64,000 nt of DNA from a virus. Positions 49,532-58,610 of the stretch are shown piece after piece. Numbering within the stretch: the first letter of the stretch is position 1; each line of letters begins with the position of its first letter. The notes beneath the pieces are model-generated. The model was not told where the DNA came from, did no database searches, and worked only from the letters and a program-made list of their open reading frames with translations. The stretch covers positions 1 to 64,000 of IMG/VR virus record IMGVR_UViG_3300049001_000080. One strand, given 5' to 3'. A program made the translations under genes and the position numbers.

Positions 49532-51982
49532 TCAGTTGCCGGTCGCGTTCGGGTATTCGTAGGGCGTGGACGGGAACGGGGCCGCGGGCACGCCCTGGCG
49601 CCGCGCCTGGTCCACCGTGACGCCGCCGGAGGTGACGATGCCGAGGATGCGCCGCAGCTCGTCGGTGGCGTAGATCGTCACGGTGCCGGTGACGCCGGCC
49701 TGGCTCGGGTCCTTGGAGCCCTTCGGCGCCGCCCTGCCCGACGACGTGACCGCGGCGCCACGGTCGCCCATCTGGCCGGTGGCCTGCGCGACCGTCTCGC
49801 CCGTCTGCTGGATCACCACGTCGCCGCGGCTGAGCTGGTCCTCGAAGCTCTTGAACGCCTCCTCGAAGCTGACGGCCTTCGAGCCATCCTTGGTCTGCAC
49901 GACGAACGACTTGTCCCTGAGCCCCTTCTCGTCGCGCAGCAGCGCCTCCAGGATCGCGCTGCGCTGGCCGGTGCCCGGGTCGGTGACACGCATGTGCGCG
50001 TCCGTCGAGCCCTCCACCCGGCCGAGGTAGGCCTGCCCCGCCTTGGAGAGGTCGCCGACGCTCGACGCGCCCAGCTCCTTGGCGATCTGCCGCTGCTGCC
50101 CGCCGATGGCCCTGGCCGTCTCGCTGTCCCCGCCCTTGACCTGGCGCTGGTCGCGCACCGTCAGGATCTTCTGCCCACCGATGGTCGAGCCGCCCCCGGG
50201 GAGCTGCGGGGTGGACAGCGCCTTGTCGAACCGGAACCCGCCGAGCGCCACCTTGGCGGCGACCTCGTAGACGTTGGCCGGCGTGACGCCGCCGATGCCC
50301 ATGGCCTGCGCGACCGCCATGAACTGGGTCGGGTTGAGCATCCCGCGCTCGGCCATCGTCCGCCCGATGCTGGCCGCGTCGCTCTCGGTGAGCTGGCCGC
50401 CGGTCTGCGCCATCGCGCGCTGGGCCTCGCCGTGCGCGAACTGGAGCGCCGACCCGCCGAACACCGAGTCGCGCACCCGGTCGACCTGGCTCTGGAGGCC
50501 GCGGCCCAGCAGCGACGGGTCGTCCTGCGCCTTGGCCGCGTAGGCCATGGGGCTCATCCCGAGCTGGGAGGCCTGCATCATCATGGCCGGCTGGCTGAGC
50601 ATGCCGGTGAAGTCGAGCTGGCTGCCGAGCAGCCTGCCCTGCTTGCTGACCTCCTGCTGGATGCCGGCGGCGATGGCCGGCGCGGAGCTGCCGCCGGTCA
50701 CCTGCGCCTGGACGGTGCCCAGGGTGTTGGCGAAGGCGCGCTGCACGGTCTGCACGTTCTGGCCGGTCTCGCGGGCGGTCTTCGAGACCTTGTCCAGCGC
50801 GCCGGTCAGCGAGGAGAACTCGGTGACCCCGTTGCGGACGCTGGCCTCGATCAGGGCCAGCGAGTCGGCCACGTCCATGCCCGTCTTGCGGAACTGCTGG
50901 GTCGCGAAGTCCAGCGCCCCCTGGCGCTCACCGCCCTGGAGCCCGGCGGCCGTGGTGCCCAGGTAGAGCGACCGGGCCTCCTCGCCCTGCATGACGCCGA
51001 ACTGGCTCAGCTCGAACCCCATCTGACCGACGCGCTGGCGGAAGCCGGAGGTCGGGTTGGTGAGCGAGAAGTTGTCGCCGCCGGTGATCTGCTGGTAGGT
51101 GCGGTTGGCGTCGCGCTGGCGCTCCAGGAAGCGCGCGCCCAGCATCGCCCCGCCGGCCGCGAACCCGACCGGGCCGGCCACCCGCCCGAGGCCCGGCAGC
51201 GCCGCGCCCAGCGACTCGCCACGCGCCACCGCGCCGGCCGCCGCGAGAGCGTTGGCCCGCGCGTTGAGCACGCGCCCGCGCAGCGGCCCGGCCTGCTCCG
51301 CCGTCGCCTGCCGGCCCTTACCGGACCAGCGGACCCAGGTGTCCTCGCCCTCGACCTGCTCCCAGCCGGACTGGGCCTGCGCGTCCTGGAGCCCCTGCGC
51401 GAGGTGGCCGGCGGCGCGCTGGCCCATCTCCGCGAGGCTGAACGAGCGGAAGGCCTCGCGGGGCGACAGCGAGGACAGCGGGCGCGGGCCCTCCGGGACG
51501 CCGGGCGCCATCTGCTCCAGGGTCGGCGCGTGGCCGGCCGAGACCTGCGACGCTGTGATCGACTCGGGGGCGTCCAGCGGGTGCGGCATCCCCGGCCGGC
51601 CTGGCGCGGCGCCCCGCATCGCGGCGGTGATCTGGGCGGCGGCCTGCTGCACCGAGGCGGCCAGCTCGCGCATCCCGACCCTGATCTCGCGGAAGGACTG
51701 CTCGATGCCGCCGCCCATCATCTGTCCGTGCGTGGACAGGTCGTAGGCCTGGCGCATCTGCTGGCGGATGATCGCCTGCGCCACCGGGTCGCCGGTGATC
51801 TGCGGGGTGAGCCCCGGCACCGTGCCGGCGCCGTAGAGGCCGCTGTCCTGGGGCGAGGGCATCATCAGGCCCGGCGGGAGCAGCGGCAGCCCGCTGGGGG
51901 ACAGTGGCTGCGAGGTCGAGGACTGCACGGTGTTCGGGACCATCGGCTGCCCGTCGGGGCCGGTGGCGTAGGGGCCGGTCAC
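49532..51982 (-). CDS. Tape measure protein
   Basis: The 816-residue protein follows the tail chaperones, the standard place for the tape measure. It has a Pro/Ser-rich N-terminus, long Ala-rich helices (VQQAAAQITAAMRG, ARANALAAAGAVARG), a Gly-rich hydrophobic stretch (GPVGFAAGGAMLGARFLERQR) and helical C-terminal region. It sets tail length during assembly. GTG 51980-51982 overlaps the upstream stop (GTGA); GTG 51986-51988 is an alternative. Confidence 0.88.
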   Translation of the reverse strand: MTGPYATGPDGQPMVPNTVQSSTSQPLSPSGLPLLPPGLMMPSPQDSGLYGAGTVPGLTPQITGDPVAQAIIRQQMRQAYDLSTHGQMMGGGIEQSFREIRVGMRELAASVQQAAAQITAAMRGAAPGRPGMPHPLDAPESITASQVSAGHAPTLEQMAPGVPEGPRPLSSLSPREAFRSFSLAEMGQRAAGHLAQGLQDAQAQSGWEQVEGEDTWVRWSGKGRQATAEQAGPLRGRVLNARANALAAAGAVARGESLGAALPGLGRVAGPVGFAAGGAMLGARFLERQRDANRTYQQITGGDNFSLTNPTSGFRQRVGQMGFELSQFGVMQGEEARSLYLGTTAAGLQGGERQGALDFATQQFRKTGMDVADSLALIEASVRNGVTEFSSLTGALDKVSKTARETGQNVQTVQRAFANTLGTVQAQVTGGSSAPAIAAGIQQEVSKQGRLLGSQLDFTGMLSQPAMMMQASQLGMSPMAYAAKAQDDPSLLGRGLQSQVDRVRDSVFGGSALQFAHGEAQRAMAQTGGQLTESDAASIGRTMAERGMLNPTQFMAVAQAMGIGGVTPANVYEVAAKVALGGFRFDKALSTPQLPGGGSTIGGQKILTVRDQRQVKGGDSETARAIGGQQRQIAKELGASSVGDLSKAGQAYLGRVEGSTDAHMRVTDPGTGQRSAILEALLRDEKGLRDKSFVVQTKDGSKAVSFEEAFKSFEDQLSRGDVVIQQTGETVAQATGQMGDRGAAVTSSGRAAPKGSKDPSQAGVTGTVTIYATDELRRILGIVTSGGVTVDQARRQGVPAAPFPSTPYEYPNATGN

Positions 51983-52862
51983 ACCCACTCACCTACCTCG
52001 GTCGCCATGACGTCCCCGGTGCTGTGCGTGGCGATCCACCGCTCCAGCTCGGCCCGCTCGGTCTCGGACGCCGGCACCCGCCACTCGACGTCGGGCTCCG
52101 CCCGCGGGTCGTCCTCCTCGCCGCCCGCGGGGAACCAGCGGGGGAACAGCGCGCGGACCCGGTCGGGGTGGTTGGCGGCGATCCGCGACCGCAGCTCGTC
52201 GAGGAAGCCGCGGGCCTGGTCACGACGCTCGACCATCATCAGCATCTGGAGCCCCAGCTCCTGCACGCGGGACAGGCTCGCTCCCCGTAGGACGCCGCGT
52301 CGGTCGGCTAGGCGGAGCTGGACCTCCAGCCACGGGTCCACCTCCCCTAGCCGGAAGCTTTTCCCATTGCCTCCAGCACCCTGCGCACGAGCAGCTCCAG
52401 CTCGATGTACTCCTGGTAGACCCGGTCCAGCACCGGCGGGAACCACCGGTCCATCACGTACTGGAAGTTGGTCTCCAGCACGCCCTCCGCCCCGGCGTCG
52501 GAGAGCAGCGGGACACCGGGCAGCGGCCGGCCGTCGGCCGAGACCACGCAGGCCGCGACGATGGCCCCCTGGCAGGCCTTGAGGTACCCATCGGTCTCCG
52601 CGTACCGCTTCGTGATCAGGGACGTGGCCACCAGCTCGCCGCTGCGCAGCGTGCGGATCTTGAACCGGTGCCCGAGCCAGGTGAACTCCTTGGCCAGCGC
52701 GCCCAGGTAGAGCAGCCCGGCGAACTCGTCGCGCCAGCGAGGGTCGAACTCCGGCAGCGGCGGCCCGGGCGTCGGGTCCTCGCTGGCCGGCTCGGTCGGG
52801 CGCGCGGCCTCGGGCGGCTCGTAGCCGGAGTAGAGGGCGTCCTCCAGCGGGTCGTCGCTCAA
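51979..52862 (-). CDS. Tail assembly chaperone GT, -1 frameshift product
   Basis: Slipping back one base at GGGAAAA (52359-52365) joins the first 168 codons of the chaperone to the downstream frame ending at 51979, giving about 294 residues. The junction reads ...LEAMGK/SFRLGEVDPWLEVQ. The extension is charged and helical (ADRRGVLRG, ERRDQARGFLDELRSR). As with lambda gpG/gpGT, the long form is thought to link the chaperone to the tape measure and tube during tail assembly. Confidence 0.85.
52347..52862 (-). CDS. Tail assembly chaperone G (short form)
   Basis: The 171-residue protein, acidic at its N-terminus, has a helical core (FAGLLYLGALAKEFTWLGH, YVMDRWFPPVLDRVYQEYIELELLVRRVLEAMGKASG). 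It lies between tail tube and tape measure genes, and its last codons carry the slippery site that generates the longer GT form. Confidence 0.85.
   Translation of the reverse strand: MSDDPLEDALYSGYEPPEAARPTEPASEDPTPGPPLPEFDPRWRDEFAGLLYLGALAKEFTWLGHRFKIRTLRSGELVATSLITKRYAETDGYLKACQGAIVAACVVSADGRPLPGVPLLSDAGAEGVLETNFQYVMDRWFPPVLDRVYQEYIELELLVRRVLEAMGKASG
52359..52365 (-). other. Programmed -1 frameshift site GGGAAAA
   Basis: The canonical X-XXY-YYZ heptamer lies in frame as G GGA AAA, ten bases before the stop of the short form. The downstream frame continues without a stop to 51979. Confidence 0.9.
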
Positions 52863-52884
52863 CCGGCCCTCCTAGGAGGATGCG

Positions 52885-53385
52885 TCATAGCTTCGTTGTG
52901 TGCGTGTATGCGACCTGGATCTGCTTCTGTACCGATAGAGCACCGATTGATACGGTGTCGCCCGACTGGATGTTGACGACGGTGCAGCGGTGGAACACGG
53001 TCCCGTACCGGGCGCCGTTGGGCGGGTCGATGATCTTCGTGCAGGTGACGTACTGCGGGGTCTGCGCGAGGCGGTCGAAGATCTCGACGATGGTCTTCGT
53101 CCCGGTGAGGCCCTGGAGCTGCTCCCAGACCTGCTGGTTCCACAGCTCGCGGATGCCGAGGGTCAGCACGCCGCCGTCCAGCACGCGCGAGGTGACGATG
53201 TCGATCGGGTGCCGCGAGCCCAGCGGGGTGATGAACTCGAACCCCGGTCCGCCGTTGCTCACCGCGGCCTGGCCGGTGTCGTTGATGATCTCCAGGTAGG
53301 CGATGGCCTTGCCGGCGTAGGTGAAGGTCGTGTAGCCGCTGCCGACGACCCTGACCTTGGCGGTGGTCTCGCTGGGGGACGTCAT
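52885..53385 (-). CDS. Tail tube protein
   Basis: The 166-residue protein lies directly after the sheath gene, the standard place for the tube subunit, and has the expected strand-rich pattern (FTYAGKAIAYLEIINDTG, IDIVTSRVLDGGVLTLGIRELW, VFHRCTVVNIQSGDTVSI). ATG 53383-53385 is the start. The last 25 codons have much lower GC than the rest. Confidence 0.85.
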   Translation of the reverse strand: MTSPSETTAKVRVVGSGYTTFTYAGKAIAYLEIINDTGQAAVSNGGPGFEFITPLGSRHPIDIVTSRVLDGGVLTLGIRELWNQQVWEQLQGLTGTKTIVEIFDRLAQTPQYVTCTKIIDPPNGARYGTVFHRCTVVNIQSGDTVSIGALSVQKQIQVAYTHTTKL

Positions 53386-53410
53386 CGGCTCTGCGGTCCT
53401 CCTCTGGCCG

Positions 53411-54901
53411 TCACGCGGCCACCGTGGCGCTCAGGTCCTCGGTGGTCCCGGTCGCCACGTTGATCGAGAAGCTGACGACCAGGTAGTTCAGGGGGTACGC
53501 CGGCTGGTAGGCGAACTTGACCTCGACCACCGACGGGTCGATGCTGCGCTGTCGGACGGCCAGCCCGGTGTAGCCGACGATCGTGCCGACGATGACCGCG
53601 TGCTCCAGCAGGCCGGAGACCACCGACTTGACCGTCAGCGTGGTGGTCGTGTCGATCGGCTGACCGATCAGGCCGGAGTTGTTCAGGCCGGTCTCGCACA
53701 GCGCCACCAGGGCGTCGCGCGCCCGCACCACCGACAGCTCCTTGGTGTTGATCGAGGTCGTGTCGGTGGTCAGGCTGTGGCGCACCACGAGCTGCCCGGC
53801 CCGGTCGACCTCGACCAGGAGCACGCCCGCCGCGGCGTACTGGTTCTTCGCGCTGGTCGACGGAGCAGTGCCGGACAGGCCCGTGAAGGAGCGCACCAGC
53901 TCGCGCGTCAGCGCCTTCTGCACCGGCAGCGCGGCGGCCCGCCCGGCCAGCGCCGCAGCCAGGTACTGGTGGCCGAGCGAGAGGTACTGGAGCGAGCCGC
54001 CGTTGTAGTAGCTCATCCCCTGCGAGCCGGCGTAGACGAGCGCGAGCCGCTTGCTGCGGAACCCGCCGCCGGAGACCAGGGTGTCCGGGGTCGTGCCCAC
54101 GCCCGCGTCGAACCCGAGCATGCCGGTGCGGAAGTAGCCGTCGGCGGAGGCGGCCGTCAGGTGCGTCGACAGGTCGACGCCGACCCCCGCCGCGTCGGCG
54201 GCGATGACGTCGTCGGTGAGGGGCACGACGACGCTCACCGAGTAGTCGGTCGCGACCTTCGCGTAGGCGGCGCTCAGGGCCGTCTTGCGTGCCGTCGAGA
54301 TGGCCCCAGAGGTGGTCGCGCCGGACCCCGGCGGGGTGGTGGCGCACAGGACCAGCTCGCCGGACCCGTTCTCGAACGCGATCTTCGCGGCCAGGCTGAG
54401 GGGGGAGGTGACGCCCTTGTACCCGACCTGCCCGAGCGACGGCGGCGTGAGGTTGAGCGGCTCGCCGTAGGCGTCCTTGACGTCCTCGTAGCTGCTGTAC
54501 CTGGTCGGGTCGTAGTAGGTCGGCTCGGCGTAGTGGTAGGTCGCGAAGACCGGCGTGTCGCCGCTGAGCGTGCCGCCACCGGCGCGGGTGATGTCGGTGT
54601 AGTAGTCCTGGTTCGTCGACGGCGAGCTGGTCGTGGTGACCACGTAGTCGGACGAGACCACCACGGCGCCGGTGTCCACCCGCGTGATCACCAGCGTGGC
54701 GCCGTCGAGGCCCTTCTTGGCGAACCGCCAGGCCGGCGAGGTCGCCAGCGTGAACTGCTCGCTGCCGGACCGGTAGCCGACCGCGGGTCCGACGATGGCC
54801 ACCAGGGTCGGCGGTAGCCCGGAGGTGGATGCCAGGGGCGTCACGACCTCTTCGATGTACACACCGGGAGCCGTGTACCCATGCGCGAAGTCCTGGACCA
54901 C
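53411..54901 (-). CDS. Contractile tail sheath protein
   Basis: The 496-residue protein starts FAHGYTAPGVYIEEV, the standard sheath N-terminus (PGVY-x-E), contains long strand-rich insert domains, and ends with the conserved sheath core (LVSGLLEHAVIVGTIVGYTGL, FAYQPAYPLNYLVVSFSIN). It polymerises round the tube and contracts on infection. It shows that the phage is a myovirus. Confidence 0.95.
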   Translation of the reverse strand: MVQDFAHGYTAPGVYIEEVVTPLASTSGLPPTLVAIVGPAVGYRSGSEQFTLATSPAWRFAKKGLDGATLVITRVDTGAVVVSSDYVVTTTSSPSTNQDYYTDITRAGGGTLSGDTPVFATYHYAEPTYYDPTRYSSYEDVKDAYGEPLNLTPPSLGQVGYKGVTSPLSLAAKIAFENGSGELVLCATTPPGSGATTSGAISTARKTALSAAYAKVATDYSVSVVVPLTDDVIAADAAGVGVDLSTHLTAASADGYFRTGMLGFDAGVGTTPDTLVSGGGFRSKRLALVYAGSQGMSYYNGGSLQYLSLGHQYLAAALAGRAAALPVQKALTRELVRSFTGLSGTAPSTSAKNQYAAAGVLLVEVDRAGQLVVRHSLTTDTTSINTKELSVVRARDALVALCETGLNNSGLIGQPIDTTTTLTVKSVVSGLLEHAVIVGTIVGYTGLAVRQRSIDPSVVEVKFAYQPAYPLNYLVVSFSINVATGTTEDLSATVAA

Positions 54902-54924
54902 GTCGCCCCCTCCGCGCTCGGACA

Positions 54925-54949
54925 GCCCCTCTACCTCTTCACGAGGGGC
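54925..54949 (-). terminator. Small hairpin before the sheath gene
   Basis: GCCCCTC (54925-54931) and GAGGGGC (54943-54949) form a 7-bp stem with an 11-base loop in the gap upstream of the sheath gene. Confidence 0.4.
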
Positions 54950-54968
54950 CGCCCGCCGCGCGGACAGG

Positions 54969-55580
54969 TCAGACCCAGGGGTCCGGCTCGCCCGGCGCCT
55001 GGCTCTGCACGACCACGCTGGAGATCGGGATCAGCAGCCCGTGCGAGCCGCCGCTGACGAACTCCCCCTGGCAGTCGACCGAGACGGTCATCTCGTAGAC
55101 GACCTCGTCGGTCCCCCACGGGGTCCCCGGCGTCTCGCCCTTCGCGCCCAGGGTGAACTTGTCCCACTGCGCCTGGCAGGGGATCAGGTCGTTCGTCTCG
55201 ATGGTCGTCCGGAACACCGCGGTCTCCGGCAGCTCGCGGCCGAACGCCATGACCCGGACCAGCTCGTCCACCAGCCGGTCGCGCTCCAGCGAGGTGAGCG
55301 CCACGCAGGTCATCTGGAGCACCCCGGCGTAGCGCCACCTGCCCACCCGGTGGAGCTGGCCGGCGATCGTGGCGTCCTCGACGTACTCGGCGTGCCCGAT
55401 CCCGGCCGTCTGGAGGTCGGCGGTGGGCAGGAAGTCGACCCAGACGCCGGGGTAGTTGGCCTTGGCCAGCGGGTACTCCATCGACACCCAGATGCCGCGG
55501 AAGTCGACCTGGGGGTAGTCGGCGTCCAGGGTGGCGCGCCACGCCTCCACCACCAGCGTCTTGAGCGGGACGAGGAACAC
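54969..55580 (-). CDS. Neck/tail-terminator-region protein, 203 aa
   Basis: The GTG at 55578-55580 follows GGGGAG. The product has strands VDFRGIWVSMEYPLAKANYPGVWVDFL and a helical middle (LTSLERDRLVDELVRVMAF). Its place just ahead of the sheath gene matches tail terminator/completion proteins, but no firm family is recognised. Confidence 0.65.
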   Translation of the reverse strand: MFLVPLKTLVVEAWRATLDADYPQVDFRGIWVSMEYPLAKANYPGVWVDFLPTADLQTAGIGHAEYVEDATIAGQLHRVGRWRYAGVLQMTCVALTSLERDRLVDELVRVMAFGRELPETAVFRTTIETNDLIPCQAQWDKFTLGAKGETPGTPWGTDEVVYEMTVSVDCQGEFVSGGSHGLLIPISSVVVQSQAPGEPDPWV

Positions 55581-55582
55581 GG

Positions 55583-56227
55583 CTACTCCCCGCCCAGCTT
55601 GATGAGCACCTGCGGGGTGCCGAGGCCGGCGCCCGAGGCGACCTCCAGCACGGCCCGGTTGATGAACCCCCGCGGCGCCAGGCCGGGGTGGCGCCACCGG
55701 ACCCCGACGTGGCCGGACACCGGGTGCGCGGAGCTGATCCGGCCGCCGTCTCCGCGGGTGGCGATCCGGCCGGGTGCGCCGGGGTAGGAGGCCGGCACCG
55801 AGACCGACGTCTCCTGGCCGGCGACCCGGCGGCGCACGCTCTCGCGCTGCCCGATCCGGGCCGCGCGGCGGAAGATGAGGACCAGCACCCGCCCGTCCGC
55901 GGCCACCTTCGTCTCCGCCTTCGCGTCGTCCCTCCGCAGCTCGCCGGAGGGGTCCGGCACCCACATCGGGATCGTGCGGCCGGCCAGGGACGTCATGGTG
56001 CGCGGGCGCGTGCCGGCCTCCTGGTACCAGACCCTGGCGTCCGCCCAGCGCACGCCGAAGAAGCCGGCGCCCCAGTACGGCCTTATCCGGCGTGCGCTGT
56101 CCCCCGACAGCTTGGGCGCCCGCCGCGCGGCCAGCTTGGCGGCCTGGCGGGCCAGCAGGTGCGCGGACGCCTCGGGCAGGTCCTTGGCGAGCACGTAGGC
56201 GACGCCGGGGCCGGGCGCGCTAGACAA
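55583..56227 (-). CDS. Tail-completion-like protein, 214 aa
   Basis: The very basic protein has an N-terminal helical part (SAHLLARQAAKLAARRAPKLSG) and a strand-rich middle (GRVLVLIFRRAARIG; GHVGVRWRHPGLAPRGFINRA) resembling HK97 gp10/tail-completion layouts. The TTG at 56225-56227 overlaps the upstream stop and is used because no ATG or GTG lies nearby; the site is weak. Confidence 0.55.
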   Translation of the reverse strand: MSSAPGPGVAYVLAKDLPEASAHLLARQAAKLAARRAPKLSGDSARRIRPYWGAGFFGVRWADARVWYQEAGTRPRTMTSLAGRTIPMWVPDPSGELRRDDAKAETKVAADGRVLVLIFRRAARIGQRESVRRRVAGQETSVSVPASYPGAPGRIATRGDGGRISSAHPVSGHVGVRWRHPGLAPRGFINRAVLEVASGAGLGTPQVLIKLGGE

Positions 56228-56918
56228 GGAGCGGCCCCCTGACGCTCTCCCAGGCCGACGGCGTGTCCGACACCAGGTGCGTCCCCGGCGGGACCGTCAG
56301 CGCGACCTGGACGTTCGCGGGGGACGGCGGGATGAGGTACGCGACGCTGGACGGGTCCTCCAGGGTCGCCTGGCTGACGACGCCGGAGATCGTCACCGCC
56401 GCACCAGGGGACTCGAACCCGGAGCGCACCGGCAGCACGTTCATCTCCGCGACCCGGTAGCGGGCGCCGCCGAGCCGGAAGGCGTAGTCGCCGGTGTGCA
56501 GGGTGAAGTCCGAGGTGGTCTCGATGCTCATCGTCGAGTTGACGACCTCGCCCCGCGGCGAGTCGGCCGAGTCCTGCTCCAGGTCCGTCCAGAGCGCGGG
56601 CCGGACGATCCTGGCCCGGTAGCCGCCCTCGAACGTGGTGCCGTAGCAGTCCGGGCACCGGCGTCGGGTGGGCTGGTCGTAGGCGTCGAACGCGCGGCTG
56701 TCCTCGGCCGTGCAGGTCGCGCAGAGGGTGACCAGGCCGGCCAGCAGGTCGTCGGCTCGCCACATCAGCACGAAGATCGAGTACTCGCCGTAGGCGTAGA
56801 TGACGTCGAGATGGGAGTTCAGCACCTGGGCAACCGCCCAGTCCTCGGTGCGGCGCACCCAGAGTGGCTGCTGCCGGCCCGGGTGCGGCTCCTGCGACGG
56901 CGTGAGCGGGGTGGACAC
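56220..56918 (-). CDS. Neck-region protein with zinc-ribbon, 232 aa
   Basis: The product has a Cys4 zinc-ribbon pattern (CATCTAEDS and RCPDCYG), strands before and after it, and a C-terminal jelly-roll-like end (VQVALTVPPGTHLV). It lies between connector-type genes. A role in head-tail joining is inferred from position. Confidence 0.6.
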   Translation of the reverse strand: MSTPLTPSQEPHPGRQQPLWVRRTEDWAVAQVLNSHLDVIYAYGEYSIFVLMWRADDLLAGLVTLCATCTAEDSRAFDAYDQPTRRRCPDCYGTTFEGGYRARIVRPALWTDLEQDSADSPRGEVVNSTMSIETTSDFTLHTGDYAFRLGGARYRVAEMNVLPVRSGFESPGAAVTISGVVSQATLEDPSSVAYLIPPSPANVQVALTVPPGTHLVSDTPSAWESVRGPLLV

Positions 56919-56924
56919 GCCGGC

Positions 56925-57797
56925 CTACCCCAGGATGGCGACGGGGAAGTAGCCCCGCGCCAGCGCCTGGCCGCCGCCGGGCGTGTAGTAGCCCAGGTAC
57001 TGCCCGTACACGCCGCCGGAGACCAGCACCTTGGCCTGCCCCAGCCCCATCGACGCGATCTTGAAGCTGTCGAGCTGCGAGTCGAGGTCCCGCTGCTCGA
57101 TCGCGAGCATCTCCTGCCAGCGCTGCATGTAGTCGCGCCGGTCCAGCCTGGACACCGCGGTGGCCAGGACCACGTCCGGCTGCTCGACGTAGGACCGGAC
57201 CAGGTGCTTGATCACCTCGACGTAGAGCGCCTGCTCGACCAGCGGCCCCCACTGGTCGAACGGGAAGTCGGCGTTCACGGCGTAGCCCTGGTGCGGCTGG
57301 CTGATCGTGTTGAGCCGCCCGACGGCCTGGCGCAGGAGCTGGGCCATCCGGTTCCGGCCGAACCGGGTCTGGGCGTAGACCTGGAGGTTCGGCCCGCCCA
57401 GCGGGCTGTCGAACAGGTCGGCGAAGCGCACCCAGGTCGCCTCCACCACCGCGCGCCAGGACGGGTCCAGCGCGTCGTAGTCAGGCGCGGACGGGCCGAC
57501 CTGTAGCTCGACCACGTAGATGCCGGCGACGCCGGCCACCGCGAAGTTGAACCGGAGGTCCAGCAGGCGTGGCGTCGCGGTGTCGGCGCTGCTCAGCGCG
57601 AGCCCGTACTGGCCGGTGGCGAGGTGCGCCGCGGCGGCGGTCCGGATCGTGCTGGCGGTGGTCGCGTCCAGCAGTGACACGGCGACGCTGTTGCCGTCCA
57701 CGTCGCCGGGGGCGCCCCCGATCATCGCGACGAACCCGACCGTCTCCGCCGCGTACCTGGACAGGTAGCGGCGGTCGAGCGGCAGCGGCGCGGTCAC
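56925..57797 (-). CDS. Head/neck structural protein, 290 aa
   Basis: The GTG at 57795-57797 overlaps the upstream stop (GTGA). The product has a strand-rich N-terminal half (AVSLLDATTASTIRTA, FAVAGVAGIYVVELQVG) and a helical C-terminal half (RLDRRDYMQRWQEMLAIEQRDLDSQLDSF, about residues 205-233). Function by position only. Confidence 0.6.
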   Translation of the reverse strand: MTAPLPLDRRYLSRYAAETVGFVAMIGGAPGDVDGNSVAVSLLDATTASTIRTAAAAHLATGQYGLALSSADTATPRLLDLRFNFAVAGVAGIYVVELQVGPSAPDYDALDPSWRAVVEATWVRFADLFDSPLGGPNLQVYAQTRFGRNRMAQLLRQAVGRLNTISQPHQGYAVNADFPFDQWGPLVEQALYVEVIKHLVRSYVEQPDVVLATAVSRLDRRDYMQRWQEMLAIEQRDLDSQLDSFKIASMGLGQAKVLVSGGVYGQYLGYYTPGGGQALARGYFPVAILG

Positions 57798-58468
57798 AGC
57801 TCGATCGCGACTATCCGGCAGACGTTGGTGGCGTCGGCCCTGACGTAGCTGGTCCCGCCGTAGGTGGCCGAGGAGCGGAGCTGGAAGGAGTAGTTGTAGG
57901 TGCCGGGGCTGACGCCGGTGGGCTCCCAGCCGGCGTAGGAGGCGCCCGGGCCCTGCGCGCCGGCCGACGGGCTGGAGCTGTCGCCGACGATGCCGAAGTT
58001 GCCGACCTGCGGGCCGGTACTGGCGGTGGCCGAGCGGAAGATGCCGCCGACCGCCGCGCCGGAGGTGTTCTCGCCCTTGCCGAAGCTGACGACGATCATC
58101 AGGACCCGCAGCCCGTCGGGGACCACGACGTTGGTCAGGCTGAGGCACACCACGAAGGTGGTCGAGGCGGTGGAGAAGTCCGTCGTGCGCGTGGCCACGG
58201 CCGGGGTACCGTCGGAGCGCCTCAGCACCCCCGCCGGCCCCACCCTCTTAAAGTTCGTGCCGTCCCAGCGCCAGACGAGGCCCGTGTCCGTCTCGGAGAT
58301 CAGCATGCCGGTCTGCGCGGCACCCCAGGCCGGCCGGGTCCCGGCGGTGCAGATCTTATAGCCCGGGTTGTCGTCGATCTTCTGCCAGTTCGACGCGATG
58401 TCAGCCGTCACGTAGGCGTCGCTGGTGCTCGGCTTGAGCAGCCCTAGGCGAGCTGAGGGGGTCGGAAT
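57794..58468 (-). CDS. Head- or neck-associated structural protein with probable ATT start
   Basis: About 224 residues. The first in-frame GTG (58409-58411) cuts off a typical phage structural N-terminus, PSARLGLLKPSTSDAYVTAD. In frame upstream, an ATT at 58466-58468 has AAGGAG seven bases ahead; no ATG, GTG or TTG is available before the stop. The body is typical of phage fibre/decoration proteins (NWQKIDDNPG, WRWDGTNFKRVGP) with a strand-rich C-terminal domain (VLMIVVSFGKGEN, GTYNYSFQLRSSA). Confidence 0.7.
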   Translation of the reverse strand: MPTPSARLGLLKPSTSDAYVTADIASNWQKIDDNPGYKICTAGTRPAWGAAQTGMLISETDTGLVWRWDGTNFKRVGPAGVLRRSDGTPAVATRTTDFSTASTTFVVCLSLTNVVVPDGLRVLMIVVSFGKGENTSGAAVGGIFRSATASTGPQVGNFGIVGDSSSPSAGAQGPGASYAGWEPTGVSPGTYNYSFQLRSSATYGGTSYVRADATNVCRIVAIEL

Positions 58469-58548
58469 GGTGGGGCTCCTTCCCTGTCACCAGCTCGGCC
58501 TGGCGGTACTCACCTCTTCCGCCGGGGCCATCCGGAGGCCGGCAGGGC

Positions 58549-58593
58549 GGAGGGGCGGGTGCCCTCCCACCGCGCTGGGTGCCCCGCCCCTCC
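58549..58593 (-). terminator. Hairpin between structural genes
   Basis: Perfect 11-bp arms (58549-58559 and 58583-58593) and a 23-base loop, after the stop at 58611. Confidence 0.6.
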
Positions 58594-58610
58594 TGGATCG
58601 CCCGGTGGCG

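Noticed and set aside
49391-52582. Very long plus-strand open frame opposite the tape measure gene
   Set aside because: Arg/Pro/Ala/Gly-biased composition typical of antisense GC-rich DNA; the minus strand has the expected tail genes.
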